Source: Lachnospiraceae bacterium
GTDB lineage: Bacteria; Bacillota; Clostridia; Lachnospirales; Lachnospiraceae
Assembly: GCA_009774155.1 (NCBI GenBank)
Contig: VSNE01000122.1
Coordinates: forward strand, 1 to 7,790
DNA length: 7,790 nucleotides
Direction: 5' to 3'
Shown: piece by piece, positions 5,981 through 7,790 of the stretch
Layout: every line of letters starts with the position of its first letter
Position numbering within the stretch: the first letter of the stretch is position 1
The notes under the pieces: model-generated
What the model was told of the DNA's origin: nothing
Seen by the model: the letters and a program-made list of their open reading frames with translations, nothing else
Databases searched by the model: none
Program-made: the position numbers and the translations under genes

Positions 5981-6709
5981 TTATTCGTCCCAGTTATGAT
6001 AGACTGCCTGAACATCATCGTCATCGTCCAGCAGATCCAGTGTACGGTTCAAAAACTTGATATCGTTGTCATCGTTCAAGGTTACATAGGTCTGAGGAAG
6101 CATTGTCACCTCGGCCTGCGCCATCGGAATTCCTTCCTTCTCCAGCGCTTCCCGCACAGCGGAGAAATCGTCAGGGGCCGTCAGAATCTCAAAGCTGTCC
6201 TCTTCCTCGGAGAAATCCTCCGCTCCTGCGTCAAGGGCCGTCATCATCAGATCATCCGCTTCCCGGTCACACTCTTCCCGGTCTATGATAATCTGTCCCT
6301 TCTGATCGAACATATAGGATACGCATCCGCTCGTTCCAAGACTTCCGTTTCCTTTGGTGAACGCATTGCGCACATTGGAGGCAGTGCGGTTTTTATTATC
6401 CGTCAGCGCCTCTACAATAATCGCAATTCCGCCCGGCCCATACCCCTCGTATGTAACATGCTCGTAGTTAACTGCATTGGCATCCCCGGCGGCCCGCTTG
6501 ATACCCCGGTCAATCGTGTCATTCGGCATATTGTTGGCCTTCGCCTTTGCAATAACATCTCTCAGGCGGCTGTTATTATTCGGATCTGGTCCGCCTTCCT
6601 TTACAGCTACTGCAATTTCCCGCCCGATAATGGTAAAAATCTTTCCTTTAGCTGCATCGTTTTTCTCTTTTTTATGTTTTATGTTTGCGAACTTGGAATG
6701 TCCTGACAT
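5981..6709 (-). CDS. yebC: YebC/PmpR (TACO1) family regulatory protein
   Basis: A 242-residue member of the YebC family, matching the usual length of about 238-250. The N-terminus MSGHSKFANIKHKKEKNDAAKGK is the family signature, followed by the GGPDPNNNSRLRDVIAKAKANNMP segment and the central YEGYGPGG motif. The C-terminus is acidic (LLDDDDDVQ). The family was long annotated as DNA-binding transcription regulators; its mitochondrial relative TACO1 activates translation, and more recent work on bacterial members points to relief of ribosomes stalled on proline-rich stretches. Which role applies here cannot be decided from sequence. AAGGAG (6723-6718) sits 8 nt before the ATG. The gene has its own promoter and heads a unit with the zinc-ribbon gene and metY: its stop lies one base before the next ATG, suggesting coupled translation. 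Confidence 0.96.
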   Translation of the reverse strand: MSGHSKFANIKHKKEKNDAAKGKIFTIIGREIAVAVKEGGPDPNNNSRLRDVIAKAKANNMPNDTIDRGIKRAAGDANAVNYEHVTYEGYGPGGIAIIVEALTDNKNRTASNVRNAFTKGNGSLGTSGCVSYMFDQKGQIIIDREECDREADDLMMTALDAGAEDFSEEEDSFEILTAPDDFSAVREALEKEGIPMAQAEVTMLPQTYVTLNDDNDIKFLNRTLDLLDDDDDVQAVYHNWDE

Positions 6710-6784
6710 AAATAATTCTCCTTTTCTTTCTTTTGTTCCTCACAGTACAGCCCTTTGCCCGGCCCTGCCCGTTTCTAAATGAAT

Positions 6785-6813
6785 ATTCTACCATGCAGAA
6801 CCTGGCTTGGCAA
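6785..6813 (-). promoter_or_regulatory. Sigma-A-type promoter of the yebC operon
   Basis: Minus-strand -35 TTGCCA (6813-6808), a 17-nt spacer and -10 TAGAAT (6790-6785), with the extended element TGG directly before the -10. The -35 touches the end of mazF. Transcription should begin near 6778, giving a leader of about 70 nt before the yebC ATG. A short palindrome, GGCTTGgCAAGCC (6804-6816), covers the -35 and the last base of the mazF stop codon and could serve as an operator. The promoter call rests on consensus match only. Confidence 0.75.
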
Positions 6814-6815
6814 GC

Positions 6816-7163
6816 CTATGTATCCAATTCCAGACTGATTTTCAGCGCCGAATCTATCTTATCCAGAATCGATGCATCCAAATGGCACACCTTATCCTTC
6901 AGTCTCTTTTTATCAATTGTACGAAGCTGCTCCAGAAGGATCACCGAATCCTTTACCATATGATAGGTAGAGGCATCCAGCTCCACATGGGTGGGAAGCT
7001 TCGCTTTATTCATCTTTGACGTAATTGCTGCGCAGATAACCGTTGGGCTGTGTTTGTTCCCAATATCATTCTGAATGATCAGCACCGGACGGATTCCTCC
7101 CTGTTCGGAGCCAATCACCGGCCTTAAATCTGCATAATAGACATCTCCACGTCTGATAATCAA
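6816..7163 (-). CDS. mazF: MazF/EndoA (PemK-family) endoribonuclease toxin
   Basis: A 115-residue protein of the MazF/PemK fold, close in sequence to Bacillus subtilis EndoA (NdoA), which cuts single-stranded mRNA at UACAU sites. Visible family features are the RRGDVYYADL start, the GSEQGGIRPVLIIQND loop with Arg25, and the AAIT segment with Thr48. Arg25 and Thr48 are the catalytic residues of the B. subtilis enzyme, so this copy should be active. The start is TTG (7163-7161): it matches the MIVKRGDVYFADL beginning of EndoA and has a GGAGTG ribosome binding site 7 nt upstream. It follows alr by 64 nt, as in the B. subtilis alr-ndoAI-ndoA locus, but the CopG-like antitoxin that should sit between is absent. 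Its target sequence cannot be read from the protein. No clear terminator follows the TAG stop, so transcripts may run on into yebC. Confidence 0.95.
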   Translation of the reverse strand: MIIRRGDVYYADLRPVIGSEQGGIRPVLIIQNDIGNKHSPTVICAAITSKMNKAKLPTHVELDASTYHMVKDSVILLEQLRTIDKKRLKDKVCHLDASILDKIDSALKISLELDT

Positions 7164-7170
7164 TTTCTTT

Positions 7171-7176
7171 CACTCC
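7171..7176 (-). promoter_or_regulatory. Ribosome binding site supporting the TTG start of mazF
   Basis: GGAGTG on the minus strand lies 7 nt upstream of the TTG at 7163. No in-frame ATG or GTG gives a protein with the conserved MazF N-terminus, so this site decides the start codon. Confidence 0.75.
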
Positions 7177-7227
7177 GATCTGCCAGTTTTCTTTTCTTAT
7201 GGCCTTTTCAGTCAGAGTATTTCCAAT

Positions 7228-7790
7228 CTATTCCTGTTTTATTCCTGTCACATCAAAATAATCCTGTGATGCCACAACCTTCCCGTTTTTCCAGAACCGG
7301 CGCGGAATTCTTTTTCCAAAATCGCAGGCCAGCTCATAGTTAAAACGTCCCGAAAGCTCCCCCATATCCTCCATTGTAATTTCTCTCCCTCCGTCCGAAC
7401 CGATAAGGGTCACCATATCCCCCTCCCTGGTCTGCAAAATACCGCTCACATCCACCATAAACTGGTCCATGCAGATCCTTCCTACAATCGGAGCCTTCTG
7501 CCCGCGGATCAGCACCCAGCCTTTGTTTGACAAGGATCTTGGGTATCCGTCCCCATAGCCCACCGGAACCGTGGCGATGCGCATGGCCCTTTCCGCCACA
7601 AATGTCCCTCCGTAGCTGACTGCAGTCCCCGGCTCCACATCCTTAATATAGACCACATGGCTTCTTAATGTAAGCGCCGGAACAATCGGCACGGCAAATT
7701 TATTCACATTTTCGGAAGGATACATGCCGTAGATAGAGATGCCTGCACGCACCGCATCCAGGTTTGCATCCCGAATATCAAATATTCCGG
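7228..7790 (-). CDS. alr: Alanine racemase, C-terminal half (partial, start lies beyond window)
   Basis: PLP-dependent racemase that interconverts L- and D-alanine in the cytoplasm and supplies D-alanine for peptidoglycan. About 186 codons are visible, roughly the C-terminal half of a family usually near 370-390 residues. The reading frame is open to the right edge, and the residues just inside it (GIFDIRDANLDAVRAGISIYG) match the end of the N-terminal PLP barrel. The GTG at 7752 is therefore internal and not the start. The SYGGTF stretch carries the family's second catalytic tyrosine, which deprotonates L-alanine. VPVGYGDGYPRSL and CMDQFMVDV are hallmark C-domain motifs; the Met of CMD lines the substrate pocket. 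The gene ends with TAG, 64 nt before mazF. The lysine that holds PLP is outside the window. The identification is secure from these motifs; only the 5' end is missing. Confidence 0.96.
   Translation of the reverse strand, partial: GIFDIRDANLDAVRAGISIYGMYPSENVNKFAVPIVPALTLRSHVVYIKDVEPGTAVSYGGTFVAERAMRIATVPVGYGDGYPRSLSNKGWVLIRGQKAPIVGRICMDQFMVDVSGILQTREGDMVTLIGSDGGREITMEDMGELSGRFNYELACDFGKRIPRRFWKNGKVVASQDYFDVTGIKQE

Noticed and set aside
5980..6024. Longer start for the zinc-ribbon protein overlapping yebC
   Set aside because: It would overlap the conserved yebC end by 44 bases; the ATG at 5979 gives a sensible N-terminus and direct stop-to-start coupling.
6710..6815. Riboswitch or T-box leader controlling the metY operon
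   Set aside because: The leader after the yebC promoter is about 70 nt and shows no SAM-riboswitch core, T-box sequence or terminator hairpin.
7164..7227. Antitoxin gene between alr and mazF
   Set aside because: Only 64 bases are available and they hold just the mazF ribosome binding site; no frame of useful length is present.
1..7790. CRISPR array, insertion sequence, tRNA or rRNA
   Set aside because: No regularly spaced direct repeats, transposase frame, cloverleaf or rRNA-like stretch was seen on either strand.

Overview
The window looks like ordinary chromosomal DNA from a low-to-mid GC Firmicute, most likely a clostridial/Lachnospiraceae-type anaerobe. This is inferred from the Bacillus-like MazF (EndoA) next to alanine racemase, a TepA-type Clp-fold protease, strong AAGGAG ribosome binding sites and TATAAT-like extended -10 promoters; no marker gene fixes the species. 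All eight protein genes lie on the minus strand, so they read from right to left. Bases 1-533 hold no convincing gene.

Right to left: (1) 7790-6816, the C-terminal half of alanine racemase (alr, cut by the window edge), then a MazF/EndoA endoribonuclease with a TTG start and no antitoxin gene between them. (2) A good promoter (6785-6813) drives a tight unit of yebC, a zinc-ribbon protein of unknown function (1 nt after the yebC stop) and metY, O-acetylhomoserine sulfhydrylase (3 nt after the zinc-ribbon stop). (3) A 19-bp hairpin with a T7 tract ends that unit, but it runs straight into the start codon of tepA, a ClpP-fold serine protease homologue, whose only ribosome binding site candidate lies in the hairpin's 3' arm. 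(4) A new extended -10 promoter (2969-2996) drives an auxin-efflux-carrier family transporter and, 19 nt after its stop, an M20-family aminoacyl-histidine dipeptidase (pepD). An inverted repeat with a T-rich tail at 458-497 terminates this unit.

Functionally the genes touch cell-wall D-alanine supply, mRNA cleavage, translation or transcription control (YebC), homocysteine synthesis, membrane-associated proteolysis, organic anion export and dipeptide breakdown. Only the alr-mazF pairing and the AEC-pepD unit give any hint of shared purpose.

The gene-free left end is the least explained part. It has two opposed terminators (458-520), an extended -10 promoter facing left (425-433) with no gene after it, three CTTAAG palindromes, a nested multi-stem inverted-repeat element (113-241) and a leftward promoter with operator-like repeats at the extreme edge (8-76). 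I see no proven new system. The best leads are the multi-stem element with its possible non-coding transcript, the tepA start buried in a terminator, and the solitary mazF.
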